Shown: in pieces, positions 46,415 through 49,039 of the stretch
How positions within the stretch are numbered: the stretch's first letter is position 1
Layout of the letters: every line of letters starts with the position of its first letter
The notes under the pieces: model-generated
Database searches by the model: none
Seen by the model: only the letters and a program-made list of their open reading frames with translations
Told to the model about the DNA's origin: nothing
Made by a program: the position numbers and the translations under genes
Assembly: GCA_036897095.1 (NCBI GenBank)
Contig: JAYMSP010000511.1
Location: forward strand, 1-49,039
Direction: 5' to 3'
Source of the DNA: Plantago elongata
Lineage: Eukaryota; Streptophyta; Magnoliopsida; Lamiales; Plantaginaceae
DNA length: 49,039 nt

Positions 46415-46870
46415 AATCACCCAATTTTTACTCCCAAGGCGTAAACTTTAACCAAATTCTACCTTTGCCGTACTCCCAGAAATACACCCCCAATAAAGCA
46501 AAACCCTAACAATATCGGTTAGACCCAAATCTAATCCACAAAAGCAATACCAAATACGAAAAGAAGAAAAAAATCATTACCTCAAGGATCAAAATTCCAG
46601 TTCTAAAACCGAGATCACAGACTTCGGGAAAGGTCCTAAATAAGCGAAATTTAAACCAGGATCCAGAAAAAGAATAGTAAAAATAAAGAGATCAAGAACA
46701 AAACCTCGTTGTAAAAACCCTAAGCTAATAGAATTGGGTGGAAATTTGCTATCTCTGACTCGCGGAGAATGCGGTGGGATGGACGGTGGCAAATTGGGTT
46801 GAGTTGGACTGCAATACGAGAAGACCAACGAAGAAGAAGAAGAAGATCAAAAGACACAGTCTAACAATAA
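46415..46870 (-). promoter_or_regulatory. 5' UTR and promoter region of the poly(A) polymerase gene
   Basis: The leader seems split by an intron whose donor is GAG|GTAATG at 46581/46580, with candidate acceptors between 46430 and 46520. A GAA-rich (CTT on the gene strand) tract at 46829-46850 is typical of plant leaders and core promoters. No clear TATA box was found. Confidence 0.5.
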
Positions 46871-48339
46871 AAGGGAAGATATTTATTTTCTCTCTTTTTC
46901 TCGGAAAATAAATCCTTATTTATTTAATGCATCTTTATCGTATTTCTCGTGCAATTTTACTTGCACCAATTAACTTTGTTTCATATGAAACTCAAGGGCA
47001 ATTTTGAAGAGTAAATCGTAGTAATAAAACAACGGTACGTCATCCGCAAGGGTGGCTTATTTAGTTAAAAAGGAAAGATAATATTATTTTGGTCAAAGGT
47101 GCAAATTTAATGGGGTGTGAATTTTTGTGAATTATATCTTTTCAAATTGATACTGTTTAACTTGACTTTCGTGGTTTGCAGTCTATTACGTGAGCCTGTG
47201 GAGTTTACCCAGTGCACACCCAAAGGATAGCGGTTACGGGTTCCAACTTCATCCAAAAAAAGAAAACAACATATGATTACATGTCTTAGAAATTATGAAA
47301 CTTCAAAGTAGGTTTTCGGTGGTGTTTTCGGACGAAAATCCACACTGAGTAATTAAAGTCGAACGTTGATTCTTTAAAGTATAACTTACTTGATTGGGAG
47401 CATATTAATTTTCAAAAAAATACTATAAAATATAAACAACACTCTTATTTGTCAAAAAAATTGCACATAACTATCCAATGAAATGCGACAATATATAAAC
47501 AACACTTTTAGTTGTCAAGATTTTTGCACATAACTAACCAAAAAATGCATTAAACATATGAAATTTAAAGTTGAATGTATTATACGTCACAAAAAAATAA
47601 TTAATTTTTATTAAAAAATATAATCTTGGTAATATTACATGAGGGTATTAATTTGTAACCTCCAGAATTAAAAAGGTATAGTAAAGGTTATGACGCACAT
47701 CCAAACTATATGTAGATGATGACTTTCATTTAGATACAAACTAAATGATAGTTTAACATGAGTTTAAGTCGAGCAATACTAGTTGATATTAAATGAAAAC
47801 GGAGTTATTAAAACAATGTTCTTGACAAAATACAGAGAAGTAACTATAACATTCGAGTCGAAAGCAATACATGAGGACTCAATCCTCCAATCAATGTGTA
47901 ATTATATATCTTGTTTGCATTGCTCATGCGATAAATCATAACTTGGTAGTGGTTAAAATGATGTTCTTCTCTCTCATTGCAAGTCATGATTAAGGTTTTA
48001 TAGTCTCACATGATTCATTTTAACTTTTAATGGTGAACACATTTTTTACAAACTATATGTAGACTGATCGGGCATAAAAGGTAATTGTAGATAAAATAGA
48101 TTTATCAAGAATTAATCCACTTCATTGGTTGATCGAATCCAATAAACTTGGTTTTGTACGTACATACTATTACATATATATTGATCAACTATTATTGTAG
48201 TACTTAATAACCTTGAATATAAGGCATAGATATTAGTTGATACATGTCAATTATCAATTTAACAATCCAATCAGAGTGAAAGTATTATAGACAAATTTAA
48301 TGTGTGAACAAATGTTATTTTGGACTGACTTGTGAAGAC
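46871..48339. other. AT-rich intergenic DNA, no gene seen
   Basis: No supported coding frame. A pair of related segments (TATAAACAACACTCTTATTTG and TATAAACAACACTTTTAGTTG, near 47430 and 47494) repeats loosely. Confidence 0.6.
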
Positions 48340-49039
48340 TAGGGGTGATAAAAAAACCGAAAACCGAAAATCCGGACCGAAAAATCGACGATCCGATCCG
48401 ATCCGATAATTTCGGATCGAATTTCGGGTTGGCAATTTTGAGTTTTTCAGATTTCGGATCGGATCGGATTAAATCCGTCGGATTTTCGAATAATCCGAAT
48501 TTAATCCGAAATATAAAAAAAAAACAAATCATCCCTTCAAAAATGTTTTTTTATGGAAGTAACAACTTTAAACCCTAAGTCCCTAACCATACCAAACGCT
48601 GAAACGCATATTATCCCAAATTCCCAATTCAGCTGTCATTCACTCCTTCTTCTGTTCTTCAGAGTTCAGACTTCACAATCACAAATACAATTAGTCAATC
48701 ACCGTTCACCGATGGCGATATTCCAATTCAGCCGTGACCCGTGAGCCGAGTCATCGATATTCAGCTGCCCAGGTCGTCGTCGCACACTTGCACCGCCGTC
48801 GTCAGCTCCCACCGCCAGTCCGCCACCGTCAGGTAATTATGTAATGGGTTCTGTTCCGTTTTCATGTTCTGATTGAAATATTTTGTGGGTCTTTACTGAA
48901 TTGTTTGAATTTTGGGTGATTGTGTGTTTCTTGATTGTTTAGGTAAAGGGAGAGTTTTGAAGTTTTTGAATTTGGGATGGGTCAAATTATGTATCTAATG
49001 TATTCAATTTGTTTAGATGAACTGATGAAGATTGGACAC
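48340..49039 (+). mobile_element. Possible left end of an hAT-type element, cut by the window
   Basis: TAGGGGTGATAAAAAAACCG begins a subterminal region packed with CCGATCCGATCC, CGGATCGGATCGGATT and CCGAAAACCGAAAATCCGG in both orientations, the usual style of plant hAT ends. A leader-like stretch follows (48600-48830), with a good splice donor GTCAG|GTAATTATG near 48832, as if a transposase gene begins here with a first exon of GC-rich, CACCGCC-type sequence. Neither the right end nor any transposase is visible, so the call is tentative. A host gene start is the alternative. Confidence 0.4.

Noticed and set aside
46589-46828. 79-codon minus frame upstream of the poly(A) polymerase start
   Set aside because: It lies in the leader or promoter; the conserved N-terminus of the enzyme starts at 46414.
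1-49039. CRISPR array, bacterial operon or organelle insertion
   Set aside because: No regular spaced repeats of CRISPR type, no prokaryotic gene layout and no recognisable plastid or mitochondrial genes.

Overview
This is nuclear DNA from a flowering plant, almost certainly a eudicot. Genes are interrupted by many short GT-AG introns, intergenic DNA is AT-rich, and the space between genes is filled with plant transposon families (copia, gypsy, LINE, SINE, Stowaway-type MITEs, Mutator-like elements and probably hAT). There is no operon structure, CRISPR array or bacterial signal. The species cannot be named from the sequence alone.

Four host genes can be reconstructed exon by exon. (1) 610-7735, minus strand: a membrane-anchored C2-GRAM-VASt protein resembling BAGP1, 16 exons, running off the left edge. 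A copia element lies in its last visible intron. (2) 15362-19654, plus strand: a conserved plant-specific protein of unknown function, six exons, lying behind a triplicated 178-bp promoter unit. (3) 35756-37274, plus strand: an IQ67-domain (IQD) calmodulin-binding protein of 349 residues. (4) 40667-46414, minus strand: a nuclear poly(A) polymerase of 723 residues in 11 exons with all three catalytic aspartates. From memory, the first three have counterparts close together on Arabidopsis chromosome 3 (At3g59660, At3g59670, At3g59690), which would make the left 37 kb a conserved block expanded by transposons.

Between genes 2 and 3 lies a transposon-rich graveyard. A FAR1/SWIM-type MULE (20381-24161) is followed by a receptor-kinase fragment (about 24243-24560) and an F-box pseudogene. 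A second, MuDR-type MULE (25994-30077) cuts that pseudogene in two and keeps its TIRs and a 9-10 bp target duplication. On its opposite strand this MULE carries a GRF-type zinc-finger gene. Both transposases are broken by stops or frameshifts. Further right are a minisatellite, a fragment of the copper chaperone gene CCS, and a second copia remnant.

The stretch between genes 1 and 2 holds a TA-flanked MITE, a LINE remnant, a probable 3.1-kb Tekay-type solo LTR and the promoter triplication. The poly(A) polymerase introns hold a SINE with a perfect 13-bp target duplication and a probable LINE 3' end. The right edge (from about 48340) looks like the start of an hAT-type element or a gene beginning within one. 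I found no new multi-gene system. The most unusual features are the promoter triplication, the F-box gene split by a MULE, and the zinc-finger gene carried by that MULE.
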